Positions 1 through 13,200 of a stretch of DNA of 64,000 nt are shown here, piece by piece (the stretch's first letter is position 1; the number at the start of each line of letters is the position of its first letter). A program made the translations under genes and the position numbers. This DNA comes from Paracamarosporium sp. OC-R06-R3 (Eukaryota > Ascomycota > Dothideomycetes > Pleosporales > Didymosphaeriaceae): the NCBI GenBank assembly GCA_019828545.1, contig JACVRA010000165.1, forward strand, positions 186,001-250,000. The letters are read 5' to 3'. A model generated the notes under the pieces. It was not told where the DNA came from. It did not search any database and saw nothing but the letters and a program-made list of their open reading frames with translations.

Positions 1-614
1 GACTGGCATTGCGGTGCCAGTAAAAGAACAGAATGCCCTAGATACATCAGACCAAGCCATGTAAAGAGGAACTCTGGCGAGCTATGAGCCATCAGTGCCA
101 CCGTTTCTGGAGTTCCCGACGCCGAGTCGAATGATTTTGAGAGTCTCTCGGCAAAGACTTGTGTTCCCGCGAGCACATGATTGAATGTGAGAAGCTCATA
201 TCTCCACTCGTCCTGAGCTTGAGGCAACGGAAAGCCCACTGCTGGCTTTGAGCCACAACTTCTTGACTGATAAGACAGGAACTGGCTAATTGTGCGGTAT
301 GGCTTCGACTGTGCATTTAGCGCCGAGGCCTGGCCGAGGGTGCAGACGAAGTAGTTTGTTTCCATCAGGGTTTCGGGTACGGGCAATGGTCACGAACAAC
401 AATGATTCGCAAGCGAAATTGGAGAGTGGTAGGACGTGGTCCATGTTGAGGTTGAATTAAACTCTGGGAGCCCAATTGTCGTGACATCATTACCCAAAAG
501 ATGTGGAGCGCGAGCGTGCATTAAACATATTCTGCCCCAGAGCGCTGCTGCATCGTAAGAAAGTAAGAAACATGATAGCCAAGCCACCATCAAGTACGGA
601 GCGACGCCATGTAT

Positions 615-634
615 CATGTATACATGTATACATG
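615..634. repeat. 20-bp perfect palindrome
   Basis: CATGTATACATGTATACATG reads the same on both strands and consists of overlapping CATGTATACATG units. It lies in non-coding DNA about 1.4 kb upstream of the first gene. It could be a hairpin or a site for a dimeric regulator; nothing in the sequence decides this. Confidence 0.6.
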
Positions 635-1401
635 AGATTGTTGGGGATGCCAAGTGCTCCTTCCCTAGTGCTCCTGCATGCACATCATTACCGTATAAAA
701 AAAATTCGCATACGACGGAGCTTTGGAGAGAGTCCATGCGCACTAAGGCTGCAAATACAGACCTTTGTCCAAAGCTCATTGGTCGTCGCAGTGGCGATTG
801 AGCGGGATTTGAAATGGGCAGCGTTGCGCAGACGGTGAGAGCTAAGAAATATTGATTCAGTATGCTGCTAGGCCCCATCGGGCAAACAGCTCTGCGCAAG
901 ATCGAACGGCACTTGCACGCCGGCTGTTGGAGCGGTGTGAATGGCAAGCAGCGTCTCGAGGGATGCGCGGTGGTCGTGGCGACGGTGGATTGTTTCGTGG
1001 ACGCAGCGACAATACGAGCGCTCCATGGCCGGGTGCCCGTACATGGTGCGACGGCAGCATCCATGCAGTGTCCCCCCGCACATATGCAAGTGAGCTGCAA
1101 CAGCTCCTCGGCCCGTTGGTGTCTGGGCAGCCGATCACCAAGAGACCCCAGCGCGGCTAGCTCCTGGGGGTTTCCATGGCAAACGCTGTCAACAGCTGCC
1201 TCCGAGGCGCCGTTCAGCGCAGCGTTTCGCGTGCCGGCCATGACGCAGCCCTCGGGCGCATCGTGAGGGCACCGACTGACGGGCGTGCGCGTCTGTCTTG
1301 CTGGCGTTGCGCGGGCCGACGTGGAATGCACGTCGCCAGCCACGGGTGCACCGTAGCAACGACTACGCGTCCCGTTGATAGGCACTGGGTGTGGCTGGAG
1401 G

Positions 1402-1433
1402 GCTAGAGAGGAGGGCTAGAGAGGCTAGAGAGG
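1402..1433. repeat. short GCTAGAGAGG repeat
   Basis: The 10-mer GCTAGAGAGG occurs three times, starting at 1402, 1415 and 1424; the last two overlap by one base. It is a small low-complexity repeat in non-coding DNA with no known role. Confidence 0.6.
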
Positions 1434-2030
1434 CATTCCTTGCCCGCCCGTCGAGGCGGGGACTGGCCGGCGTCCAGCGTCAATCCGTTGCGTGGCTGGT
1501 TTGAGCGCCGCCCTGAAACGCGCAGAGGCACCACCAGCACCACCGCCAGCAGCAGCCGCCGCCGGCAGAAAGCAGACAGCAGATAACAGCCTCGCGAGGG
1601 TGCAACTGGTGAAATTGCTGCAATTTCGCGCGGGCAGCAAGCGGGAAGGCCGGTGTGATGGCTCCAAGATAGCAGGCGCAGACCCGAGAGCAGTCTGTGT
1701 GGCGGTTGATAGCACCTGCGAGCTAGCCCACGCTAGCCGTCTTCGGACCTTCGTGATTGCTTCGAGCCGGGCAGCGGCGCACCTTCCGGGATCGTCTCAG
1801 ACAACATTTAAACCCGTGCGCCGCCTGCCCATCCGCCTGCTCCCTCGACCGCCCGCCCCAAAACATCACCACCAGCTGTAAGTCTCCTCCCGCCCTCCGC
1901 CAGTCCAATTGTCTGCTCCGCCGCCTGCACCATTGCGCTCGCGTCCTATCTGCCCTCTGCCCTCCCTGGCTTGCCATTCTTGCTGACGCGATTGCCTGCG
2001 CAGACATTGATACTTGCAGTCCCGCTCACG

Positions 2031-2726
2031 ATGCTGTACTCGACTCTCCTCGTCGCCACTGCGGCCTTCTCCGGCTTCACCGCCGCTCAGAACTCCTCCA
2101 GCTCGTACACTCTGCCTGCCGGTGTCGAGCCGTGCTGCAATGTCGACTCCAACCGCGTCCCCGACTCCGTCAAGACCACTTGGTGCAACGCCCAAGAAAA
2201 CACCTGCCCGGAGATTTGCGGTGGACAGGGCCAGATCGCCAACGGTGGCAACGAGTGTGACGATGTATGTATCAATTCCAGGCGTGTCTCTGCACCTTCC
2301 TAACCTGTCCAGGACACTCTCAAGTACACGTGCAAATGCCGCAACGGCACCGAGCCCGACATGACCGAGTACCAGCAGTCGGTTCCTGGTCTCATGTGCC
2401 GCTTCTGGTTCGACGAATGCACCAACGCCACCATCGCCTCCAACGGAGAGGGAAGCTCGGCCCTGCAGTTTGCGTGCGACTCGATCCGAAACCAGGAGTG
2501 CGGTAACAAGACTACCCGGGACGCAGACACGACCAGCTCTACTACCTCTGGCAGCAGCCGTCCCACCTCAACCAGCGGTTCCGACTCCGAGTCCTCCAGC
2601 TCACCCACGTCGTCCGGTGCCAGTGGTGCTAGCAGCACCCCTGGTGCCGCTGTCCGTCTTGCTCAGGATTTCGGCGCTCCTGTCCTTGCCGGCGGTATGA
2701 TTGCCCTCTTCGGCATCGCCTTGTAG
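2031..2726 (+). CDS. secreted cysteine-rich GPI-anchored protein, DUF7707-like
   Basis: Exons 2031-2264 and 2313-2726 (48-nt intron) give 215 residues. The first ~19 residues form a signal peptide (MLYSTLLVATAAFSGFTAA). A cysteine-rich domain follows (GVEPCCNVDSN, CPEICGGQ, CKCRNGTEPD, LMCRFWFDEC), matching my memory of the fungal DUF7707 family. Then comes a Ser/Thr-rich linker (about residues 150-190) and a hydrophobic C-terminal tail (APVLAGGMIALFGIAL) typical of a GPI-attachment signal. It is inferred to sit on the plasma membrane or cell wall; no biochemical function is established for the family. I chose the ATG at 2031 because it starts the signal peptide directly; upstream in-frame sequence lacks that character. 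Confidence 0.85.
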
Positions 2727-3791
2727 TCGCAGCATATCATTGGGCCGGTTCCATGAAGGGGAGGTTAATGAGGATGAGACATAGGGGAGTATGCATCAGC
2801 AGCGTATCGGCATGGCTATCTTCTCCAGCGTTAAGAGCATTGAGGTTAGTGTTTGTATGTCCATGATGGCTTGAGGAGGGGTAATACGAGTTCATGACCA
2901 TGCAATATATCCAACAATCAAATGATTATCAGTTTTTCAATTGCCCGCTTTGCATGTCGCGTGTTAATCCAGTATTGGCAACGTAGAGGCCCACATACGC
3001 CAATCGATGCCCGGGCATTCTGCAATTGGACTGTGTATGCGCATAGAGTTTGTAGGATACAGTCGCCAACCTGTCTAGTCGCGTTTGTAACCCACTGTGG
3101 TTGGTGTGTGTGCTCTTGGGTCGACGCCGCTAACACCTCAACAGCGGTCCCTGCATCAACCAAGGTCGCGCGTTGCGGACGCAGAAGGAGAAAGAGAATA
3201 TGGTCGTGGCTCCCGTGCCCGCGGACGTTGAATTAGACTCGATGTTAGCATATTAGGGCAACCTCTGTCGCGGGCCTTGTTTGTCAGGCCTTGGCTCCAA
3301 ACCGGTCGGCGTCGCGCACGCGTTATTGGCCAATGTCGCGGTTGTAGGCGCTGATCACCTGGCCAGGATGCAGCGAATTAAGGTCCCTAATCGATAACCG
3401 GACGCCTGCAGCATCCTTGCCAATGATCACATTCCTCAAAGTTCAACATTTTTGTTCAACGGTGCTCCTTTTCTGCTGTTCTGTCTGTCAACCTCGCCTG
3501 CACACGGTGCAACTGTTCTCGACTCCACAGCTCACGTCGCAGCTTCCTCAATTGACCAGGTTCGGCGTCGCCGCATCACAGGAAGCCTCGGTCGCTCCCT
3601 TAAAGGTCGGTGCTGTCGCGGCCTCGGCCACATGCGCACATGGCTGATCATCGTACAGCGTGACAGTACTTAAAGTGGCTTTCCACGGCTTCTGCCGGGC
3701 ATCGCTTCATCGAGCACCCCGCCTGCATTACTCCTTCGCCTACGCCCAGCACATTTCTTCCGCTTTCACCACAAACCCATATCGACGAACC
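2727..3791. other. intergenic: 3' region of the GPI protein gene and GPD1 promoter
   Basis: About 1.06 kb between two plus-strand genes. No coding signal was found. The last ~150 bases are pyrimidine- and CA-rich, like fungal leader sequences. An AGGGG core, the stress-response-element type, occurs near 2876, too far from either ATG to be convincing. Confidence 0.5.
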
Positions 3792-5191
3792 ATGGCGACG
3801 TTGGGAGCTCATAAGAAGCACAAGGTGACCGTCGTGGGCTCCGGGAACTGGTACGTTGCAGAGCGGCTTGTGTTGCCCTGTGTTTGCACAAGCCCCTTGT
3901 GTTCGAATTTGTGCGTTACGGGCTAACTTGGTTGAAGGGGCACCACCATGTCAAAGCTTGTCGCCGAGAACGTCACCGCATACCCGACCCTGTTCGAGGA
4001 GAAGGTGGAGGTGTGGGTCTACGAAGAGGAGGTCACTCTGTCTAAAGAATCTCGCCATTACGACCCTGGCTCTGAGCTCGCGACAAAACCCCAGAAGCTC
4101 TCTGAGCTCTTCAACAAGCTCCACGAAAACGTCAAGTACCTGCCGGGTATCACTCTGCCCCCGAACGTCGTCGCCAACCCCGATCTTGTCGACTCCTGCA
4201 AAGACTCTACCATACTCATATTCGTCTTGCCTCACCAGTTCATTCCGCGAGTATGCGACCAGCTAGCGGGCAAGATCGTACCATACGCGCGCGCCATATG
4301 CTGCACAAAGGGTGTGGACGTCAGTGAGAAGGGGATCAGGCTCATGTCAGAGGCTATTGGCATGCGTCTCAACATCTACTGCGGGGCTCTATCAGGCGCA
4401 AACATTGCTTCGGAAATCGCCCAAGAAAAGTATTCTGAAACCACTGTACGTTACCTCAAGATTTGCATTGCACTGTGGGAAGAGTTTCATACTGACCTGA
4501 TCGACTCTAGGTCGCGTATGATCCGCCACCCATGGACTCTCGTGCACCGACGCCAAAGGGTTCGCCTATGTCTTCCCAGGTGGACCTGATCTCTCCTTCC
4601 AAAACAGTGCCCAGTGAACGATCAGCCAGATTGAAGGCGTTACCTAATGAGTACCCTCCTCTGTCACATGAGAACGTCCGGAAACTGTTCCATCGCCCCT
4701 ATTTCCACGTTCGTATCGTGGACGATGTAGCAGGTGTGTCTCTTGGCGGCGCGCTGAAAAACATCATCGCTCTGGCTGCTGGGTTCGTCGACGGTCTTGG
4801 CTGGGGGGATAACGCAAAGGCAGCAGTCATGCGGGTCGGAATCCTTGAAATGGTCAGATTCGGCAAGGAGTTCTTCCCCGACAGCGTGCAAACATCCACC
4901 TTTACCGAGGAATCTTGCGGTGTAGCCGATGTCGTGACTTCCTGCATGGGCGGTCGCAACTTCCGCTGTGCGAAGATGGCAATCGAACGGGGCGAGTCCA
5001 TTTTCGAGATCGAGCAGAAGGAGCTTAATGGGCAAAAGCTGCAAGGTACCAGCACCGCATACGAAGTCAATTCCTTCCTCAAGCAGAAGGGTCTGGAGAA
5101 CCATTTCCCGCTTTTCACGGCCGTATACAATATCCTGGAAGGCAACGCGAAGCCCGAGGACATTCCGGAGCTGATTGAGCCGAAGCACTAG
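3792..5191 (+). CDS. GPD1: glycerol-3-phosphate dehydrogenase (NAD+), cytosolic
   Basis: The enzyme reduces dihydroxyacetone phosphate to glycerol-3-phosphate with NADH, feeding glycerol (osmoprotectant) and glycerolipid synthesis. Exons 3792-3850, 3938-4445 and 4511-5191 give 415 residues. The N-terminal nucleotide-binding motif ([20 protein letters not shown]) is rebuilt exactly across intron 1, whose donor splits the Trp codon. Further marks are the CCTKGVDV segment and the substrate-domain signature [16 protein letters not shown] with its catalytic lysine. A ~40-residue Ser/Pro-rich insertion ([15 protein letters not shown] region) sits between the two domains, as in many filamentous fungi and absent from animal enzymes; it might carry phosphorylation sites (inference). 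No peroxisomal or mitochondrial signal is obvious. Confidence 0.96.
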
Positions 5192-6887
5192 AAGCCACGT
5201 AGGCATAACACCGCGGCCGGGATCCGAGATTGGAGGGTTTGGCAAGGCAAGAGGACGGTCTTAGAGAGGAGTGACGCGGAGACGATTGCTCCTGTGACAG
5301 GCGATAGGCTGGACGTCAAGGGGGCGTGAGATACCACAAGATATGCCTCGCAAATGCACATACACTAAGGGATGGACAGCGATAGTGATAGATGATAGAA
5401 AGCTCGGTGCTAGTATCAATACATTGCATCTAATTTTCACACTACTCCAAACATACATTCTACATCTGAAGAGATCATACAAAGGCAGAACTCATCCTGA
5501 ACCCCGCAAATTCCGCACTGTACGATCGACGCAGTCCCAGATACCGCATAAGAGCAAAACGTCGTCCTACGAATAGAACGAAGGAACCGTGCGAGCCGCT
5601 GAGGGAAGACTTGTCGCTCGGATTTTCCCCTCCCATCCGGCATGCATAGATAGCATAGCGATAGACTAAGTACAGTTACCCTGTCGAGAACAAGACCGTA
5701 CGATTTGATCCCGCTTCTCGAATGTGATGCCACTAGAAAAAGACTTTTTTCCTTTTCCTTCCTTCCTTTCGTACTCCTTTCTTCCTCTCCCCGTTTGTCG
5801 ACCTCGAATTCCCCCAATCAACCAACTAACGGCAGGCACGTCGGAGCTTTCGTACTAGGTTTGTGGGGTAGGTATATGGTTCGTCATATATGTTGTACAC
5901 GGGGTGGGCGTGGGGATGCGTATGTATATGTAGATATCTGTTCATGAGGATGATGAGTGCCCATATACTGTCATGGTGGGTGGTGATGGCGATGGCGAGT
6001 CGGGTATGAGGGCTACGCCTGGGCGGTCTGGTGGGAAGTGGGATGCTATTGCGATGGGAAGTGGGGCTGTGCGGTGTGAGATGGTGCTTGAGCTTGAGGG
6101 GGGAGGGTGCATGGGGTGGCTTGTGTGCGTAGGGGGAATATATATGTGTAAATTACATTGTCACACTCTCTCTTCGACCGTCGAAACAACTAGCTGTCCA
6201 GCATGTGTAGCACCGCTCAGAGAGCAAGCAGACAAGAACAAGAAACCAATAAATCAGCGAAAGCTGATTTGATCGATTATTAATCATTTTGTTTGGTCCA
6301 AAGTCGATTGGCTAGGACCATAGAAGTTCGTGATGGGTCAACGAGCAAGCAGAGACAAGGCGTCGACATAGTACGACACGGTATGTCACGACATCACGCA
6401 AAGCCTCGCAGTCAATATGACATATACGTCATTCCACTTGATAGTATTCGAGCTCTACCTCGGTATCGCCCTTTGCCAACATTAACTTTTGAGAGAGAAG
6501 ATTCGCAGTTGCCTGCGTACATGCGACAGACAGAGCACGGCACGTAATCTACGCGCCGCAACCGCCCATCCTACATTCTACTTCCGCAGCACCGCCCAAT
6601 CCAAACGGGGTGCCATAATCCATCAATCTATTAATTCTATGCCGATAAAAAAAAGAAAAGGAAAACAGAGCGCAAGATCTCGCTGCGTTCGTCGCTGTGA
6701 AAATGCCATGTCAGAATGCCACCCAAGTAAGTATGCAGCTATGCAGCAAGAGTGCCAAAGAAAAGCGCGGGTATGCCGGTGACGGGCTGTTCCGCAGTGG
6801 GTATCGAGGATTACAAGATGTATGAGAACGATGCGATTCGTCCAAAGCCACATAGCCAAAAGAGGGGAAAGAAGGCGACGAGGGCGT
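5192..6887. other. convergent intergenic region, no gene seen
   Basis: Holds the 3' ends of GPD1 (plus) and the MFS gene (minus). A pyrimidine-rich run lies near 5747-5800 and a G-rich stretch near 5960-6130. Short frames in it have no family resemblance or splice support. Confidence 0.5.
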
Positions 6888-8678
6888 CTACGCCGCACCC
6901 ATGACGATGTCCTTGCCTTTCATTGATTTCCATTCGACGAAGGCGGCGCCGAAGATGGACATTGATGCCGCAGCAACGCTGACGTAGAAGGTTTCGGTCA
7001 GCGCAGAGTTGTACGCCGTCAGGACACCGGGGAGGAACCTTTCCTCAATCTGGTTCTTTAATTCGGTCGCACCAACGGCGAGTACGATTCTGGGGTCCAG
7101 GCCCGGTACCACGGCCTGCAGGTTCTTGAGGAGCTGGTTGGTGAAGACGTTCTGACCAACGGAGATAAAAAGGGCACCACCGAGGGTTTGAGAGAACATC
7201 ATAATGGCGGTTCCAATGGGAATGTCTTTCTTAGGAAGAGCGGTCTGGACTGCAACGAGCATTTGCTGCATACCGAAACCGACGCCGGCACCAAAGATGA
7301 ACTGGTAACCAATCCACTTGGGAGAGTTGGTGTCAGTTTCGAATGTGCTCAAAAGGCCAGCCCCGATGGACATGAGGACCGAGGAGAGGAGCATGAAGGG
7401 CGTGTAATAACCAATGGCTGTGACGGCTCCACCTGCAATCATAGAGACGAGAACAAGACCGAGAATGGCGGGCAAGTTCATGATACCCGATTTCGTGGCA
7501 CTGACGCCCTTAATCGATTGGAACCATATGGGAATGTAGTAGACCATAACGAAGAATGCAGCACCCAACATGGCACCAAACCAGGCCGAACCCCAGACGT
7601 TGCGGTTCTTGAAGACGCGAGGCGGGACGGTGGCATCCTCCTGTTTCCAGACCTGGATAGCGAGGAAGCCGATGATAAGCAAACCGGCGATGACAAGGAG
7701 AGCAATAATACGGCCGTTCTTCCACTCGTACTTGCTGCCACCCCACTGGAGAGCGAGGAGCAAGCAGATGATGGCTGGGAGAAACAAGGCGGTACCCTCG
7801 AGATCGAACTTCTTAACCTGCTCAATCCAGGTGGCGTTGATCTTTGCATTGCGGCGCTTGATCTTGAAGAAGGGAATAATGAAGGCAGCTGTAACGGCTC
7901 CAAGTGGTAGGTTGATGTAGAAGCACCACCTCCAAGTCAGGTGATCGGTGAAGGCTCCACCAAGGAGTGGACCAGCAACACTAGCAATTCCGTACATGCC
8001 GCCGACTAGGCCCATATATGCTGGACGTTGTCGCAGGGGGACGCTGACTGTGATGATAAGTATGGCACCGCTGAAGATACCTGCTGAACCGACACCAGCA
8101 ATGGCACGTCCAATAATCAGGGCAGTCGAGTTTGGTGCTACACCGCAGATGAGAGAGCCGAGCTCGAAGATAAAGAGGGCCGAGATGTAGACCCATTTAA
8201 TCGAGTAGAAGGTGTAGAATTTTCCGTAGATGAGTTGGGTCGCACAGGTGGTGAGCAGGTATGCACTGCCGTACCACCCCACATCGTTAAGGGCCTTGAA
8301 CTGATCAGTGATGCGGGGGATAGCCGTTGCAATGATGGTGTTGTCCTAGCGGAAGTGTTAGCGCGGGGAGTTAGGGTAAGTATAGATCTTGCGCACCAAT
8401 GCCATGCAGAAGACGGACAAGCACAGGGCGATGGTAATGACTGCGAGGCGCCATGAGTTGGGGTACTCGTGCTCGGCATCCTCATCAGCGACGTCATCCA
8501 CCGTGTCGACGACAGCGTGCTCTTTCGAATTGGCGGTCCCGGGTGCTGTTTGGGGCTCCGAGGGGGCATCGGCCTTCTCGTAGTCCATGACGGAGGGAGC
8601 CTTGCTGACAGCGGCCGTCTTCTCAGAGTCGGCCGTGCTGGCGCCCGAGGGCTTGAGGAAGTCGTTCTTGTCGCTCAT
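6888..8678 (-). CDS. MFS drug:H+ antiporter, 14-TM (DHA14/DHA2 type)
   Basis: Exons 8678-8397 and 8345-6888 (51-nt intron) give 579 residues. A ~85-residue hydrophilic N-terminal tail precedes about 14 hydrophobic segments. Family motifs include DNTIIATAIPRITDQF at the first loop (rebuilt across the intron), GRAIAGVGSAG (motif B-like) and GLVGGMYGIASVAGPLLGGAF (antiporter motif C region), then WRWCFYINLPLGAV. These place it with fungal toxin and drug efflux pumps of the plasma membrane driven by proton exchange. Substrate cannot be read from sequence, and no secondary-metabolite core gene lies beside it. An in-frame ATG exists at 8717; I prefer 8678 (MSDKNDFLKP) because relatives usually start shortly before the acidic tail. 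Confidence 0.93.
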
Positions 8679-10237
8679 GGCGCTGCTTTGTCCTTGTGAT
8701 ATAAGGGGGGAAGGCAAGTTTGGACAGTGTTTGGCGGCGCAAACAAGGGCTCGGATGTGGCGAAGGAGAGGGCGGCGAGGCAGCGGCGAGAGGAGCGGGC
8801 GGGAGGGCCTCAGTCTATATCATAGGCGGGCGCGCCCCGTCCGTCACGGCGACGGAGCTACAGCGTCGAGCACCGAATATTCTCGTCCATGGCCCCTGTG
8901 TCGGTTGCTTTAGGGTTCGCGTGGCCATGTCGGGGGCTCGGTTGGACGTCTCGCCCCGCCGCCGATGCGCAGGGGCCGCACGAGAGCCGCGATTTTGCCT
9001 GAAGCGCGCTGAATCATTTCGTCCGGACGTATCGAGCAGCCTTGGGCGGAAATTTTGCCCATGACTCCACACGCACCAAACACCCGGGGCCACCACGCCG
9101 CCGGTCTGGATCCTGTCCACCGCACCCCGGCCCGACTGTCGCCATTGTCGTCTTCGTCCGTGAAACGCCATCGCCATTCTGACCGCGGGCGGTCGTGTGG
9201 AGCTGCGTTTGGCCAGCTGTCTCACGCTCAACACCATGCTTCGTGCCAGACACGGCAAAACCCGACGCTCGGTCGCCAAGGACTCCGCTGTGTGTCTGTG
9301 CTCGACGACATAGTGCGCCCTGATACTCGGACTCCTTTACCAGCGGCCATGAATCTGATAATGGCCTGGGCGGCCTTGACCCCCTGCCCGACTGCTCATT
9401 ATCGCGACGCATAACGTGCAAAGGCGCAGGCTCCATGACATCAACACTCGCGTTTCGCATCTCGCTCTAGATTCGTCCGCTGCGCTGCACGACAACGCCA
9501 CGGGCTTCGCACAACGTCGCTCGATCCGAGTGCTAGCCTGCCAAACTCGGTACATACAAGAGGCCACATGATCGTTGGACCGCCAAATGCCACGCCCCTC
9601 GTGCCTCGAACAAAGCATCGGGAACAGCGCCATGTCGCAATAGAAACCCCGCTTTCGCAACACTCGAACCAAATGCCACCTTGCCTTTCCACAACAGCAT
9701 CGCTGCCGTAACGTAACCTTCGCGAGACACCGAGAGCCCGCCAGCCCGCACGCGCTCGCACCGACCACTAACTACCTACCAACCGACCAACCATGCAACC
9801 ATCAGCCCTAGCGGAGCGTGACGTGCCGCAACAGACGCATAGTAAGCTGCATACACACACACGTGGATGACTCATCCTCGCTCCCACCAGCTGTCCGTTC
9901 TCCTCATTGGACCCGCCTCTCTGGTTCTCGAGTCCGAGGAGAGGGACTCGCCTGAAGGGGGGGAGCCTTTTTGCTTCAGCTCGGTCGACGCGCATACGAC
10001 TACTATCCATCCATAGACTGAGGGCATGGAACCGTACCAGCGCATTGTGCCATGTAACCTTTTTTTGCTTTCTAGCTGCCTATGTATTTTTTCTCTTGCG
10101 TTGCTCGTAACTTGTCGTCCAAGGGGTATGTCCATCCATCATTCGCTATAGAACCAAAACTCTGTGAACGCCAGCTCTCGCATAACTCGTCATGTTATAG
10201 CATGGCGCATTCAGACATGCTCTACTACTGTGACAGT
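8679..10237. other. intergenic region, no gene seen
   Basis: Contains the MFS promoter (GC-rich next to 8678) and the 3' flank of the SNF2/RING gene. Overlapping frames on both strands are compositional artefacts without recognisable motifs. A CACGTG hexamer occurs at 9860-9865, far from either start codon. Confidence 0.5.
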
Positions 10238-13200
10238 TCAATCTGCTGAACTGGTAGTGTCACCGTTGCCCGTAGCTGATGCACCTGCTTGGCCTGTTTC
10301 CTCCAGTCCTTGCATCACCTCCTCCATCCTCTCCAATATTCCCTGTATTTCCTCCATGTTGCGGTCCACCATCGCTTCTGCTACTCTATCGATAAAATCC
10401 ATACCAAGGTGCTGGGTGAGATGGTCTCGCATATCAGCCGAAACCCTAGCATCGTACTGTTCTCTGTGTGCCTGAATCTCACGCCTTCTCCGTTCCTCAT
10501 CCGATATTGTGGGCTCATCGGCATTTGCCATATTTCGCGGCTTGCCAAACAAGCACTGCCAGAGATCGTCTGCAACAACCACCTCACCCTGGTTGCCTTC
10601 ACGCACTAGCTTGTTGAGAGATGCCATCTTGATCTCCTCAGAATTGGCAACATCCAAGTTCCGCTCTTTCGCTTGCTCGTTCACGGCCGGAGTCGCTGAC
10701 CCAGATCGAGACCCACCGTCGCGTCCCATGTGCTCCAGGCGACGCTTCACCGATATGTCGTAGATTGCCTCTTCGACCGTGTTGCCAACGATGTACATGA
10801 ACACCGTTGTAGCGCGTCTCTGTCCAATCCGATGTACACGAGCAATGGCCTGCAACTCCAAAGCTGGGTTGATCAGTGGTTCGCATAAGAAAACATACGT
10901 CGCGTTGACTAAATTGAGTCCTGAGGAGTTCGACTTCGCATCTAGCAGGAAACATTCCACTGTAGGGTCCTTCTTGAACTTTTCGATACCGTTCTTGTCG
11001 CGAATACCGCTGACTCCGATCTTGAACTTCTGCAGTGCTAGGCGCAGAACCTGCAGAAAATCGGCAAATTGTGAGTAGATGATGGTTTTGGCCCCTGGGT
11101 CGTTGTTTCGGATCCAGAGCAGATGCCGCGCCATCATGTCAACCTTTGATCCGTATGAGTCGTTAAGCTTGACCGTCTTAATCTCATTCATGGTAGAGTC
11201 ACGAATTCCAGAGTATATGGACATGGGTGCGGACGAGCTGGAGGCCGGTGACGCTATTGTTGTTGAATCGTGCTCTTCTTCCTGTGCCGTGACGGTGTTG
11301 TCATTATACGTGATCTCCTTCATATCAGCACGAGTGAGTTGAGTCCTGCATTCAGGACAATTGTGATTGACTTTCCACCATGCGTACATGCAATCCCGAC
11401 AGTACTGCGTCTTGTTAGTTTTGCGTCAGGCATTGGTGAAGAAGACACTTTCCTTATGACCACAAGTGGTCAACACTCCGAGATCATAACCTTCAAAACA
11501 GACGTCACAACGTCTTTCGCCTTGAGGCTCATCTGCGCCAAGGCGGAGATTGTGCAGGTAGGTCTGTTTAACCTTGAACCCTTGAATCTTGTCTTTGCTG
11601 AGTTCTATATGCACGCTCTCTCGAAGGAACGCAAGCTCATCAAAGGTCTCGTCCATCTCGTCTTTGTAGTCCTCCACAGTCTCTGAAATGTGTTGTACTT
11701 GACGGTAAAACTCCAGGCGCAAGTTCATTGTTAGTCGAAATTGCTCTAGTTCTTTCTCTAGATCGGCAGACAGTTCGCTCTTCGTCGAAAATATCTCCTG
11801 CACCTGCGTGAAATATTTTTGGGTAATGGTAAGCTCTGTTGAGGCTCGCTGGTCACCCGTATCAGCTCGGTATTGGAGTGATGTCATCATTTGGCGAGCG
11901 GAAGCTACAACGCCCCTGAGTGACCCGTGCTGGGATCGTGGCCGTAGTTGTCCACGTTCTTCCGCTAATTTGAGGAGAAGCTCGGGAGCGTGTCCTCGTC
12001 TTGTAGAGTCTTCATCTCGAGCCTGTCTGACCGCCTGATCCATTTCGTGATTCACAAGGGCATCCTCTGTTCCGTGCACTGCTGCCGTCATATCGGCGAC
12101 AATCGTACGGAAGGCCTGAATGTATACGTAAAGCTCGTCTTGAACTTTGAGTGAAGTTTCGTACTCCTCGCCCGTAGTCTCCTTCTCCTCATCGTTGTCG
12201 ACCAGGGGCATGGTTAATATCTCAATGATCTTGTTCCGCCACTCCTTCAATTTCACACTCTGCAAGTCGATGACTTGGGATATAGCGTCCAGCCTTTGTA
12301 ATACAATGTTGCTTTCGATGCCACCGAGGTCTTCAATGTCAGGTAGCTCCAGGTCCTGGTGCTGATCTCTCATGCCCCTGATTTTCCGCATTTGTCGCTG
12401 AGTGCGAGCCTCGGTCTCTTTAAGGAGCTCTTGACGGATTGTTTGAGCTCTATCATACCATTCCTTCTCCAATTTTTCTAGTTCGTGATATCTCGTTGAA
12501 TTAGGTACTGTCAATGCAATATTTTCCTTCCATTGATAATGCATGTTACCAATAAAAAAGCAGCACGCATGCTCTAATTCGAGGAAGGAGCGGAGTGACC
12601 TGCGAAGAGTGGTGATGCGGGCAAACTTGGCGCTCATTTCGTCTTTGTCATCTTCACCATCAGACCCCTCTTGTTCCAATATGTCGTCAGGGTTATTCAG
12701 CCGAATTCTGTCCGCTTCTGCCTGTATCTCTTCCCGGTCTAGTTTGACGTAATCTACAGTAGTCTGCAGCGCTTCCTTGTAGCGTGAGATGGCTTGTTCG
12801 TGGGGATTGACGAGATCTTCAGCAAAGGCATAGATATGGGCGCGCCTCACTTGGGCTAAAATCATATCCCTAGCTTCCGATTTCAGCTTCGCATCGTTCT
12901 GCTCGATCATTGCTTGAAGCACTTCCTGAACTGTGCGAAGAGGCCGGTTCCTCGAGCCAAAAGCCTTCCTATTTTTCTCGCCCACGTGGCTGTGGAGGCA
13001 AATCTGTCGCAGGCGGACTAGCCATTCGCGCATTCGCTCTATAGTTTCAGGATGGTCGAGCCCTCGATCATCGCGCAGAGGGACACCATCAGGGGCCAGG
13101 AAGCACGCATCACACATCTGGCGGAACATGTCTTTGTAATATTCCTCCTCAATCTTGGTGAAGGGAACAGTGATGACAATGCGTCTCTGTGGAGGTATGT

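Larger units (their letters stand above)
1..2030. other. GC-rich stretch without a recognisable gene
   Basis: No reading frame here resembles a protein I know; long frames overlap on both strands, as expected by chance in GC-rich DNA. The last few hundred bases, pyrimidine-rich and ending just before the ATG at 2031, are probably the promoter and leader of the GPI-type protein gene. The stretch holds a 20-bp perfect palindrome (615-634) and a short GCTAGAGAGG repeat (1402-1433), listed separately. Confidence 0.5.

Noticed and set aside
7188..7910. 240-codon plus-strand frame antisense to the MFS gene
   Set aside because: It mirrors the codons of the well-supported transporter; composition (Asp/Glu/Gly/Asn-rich) is that of an antisense shadow.
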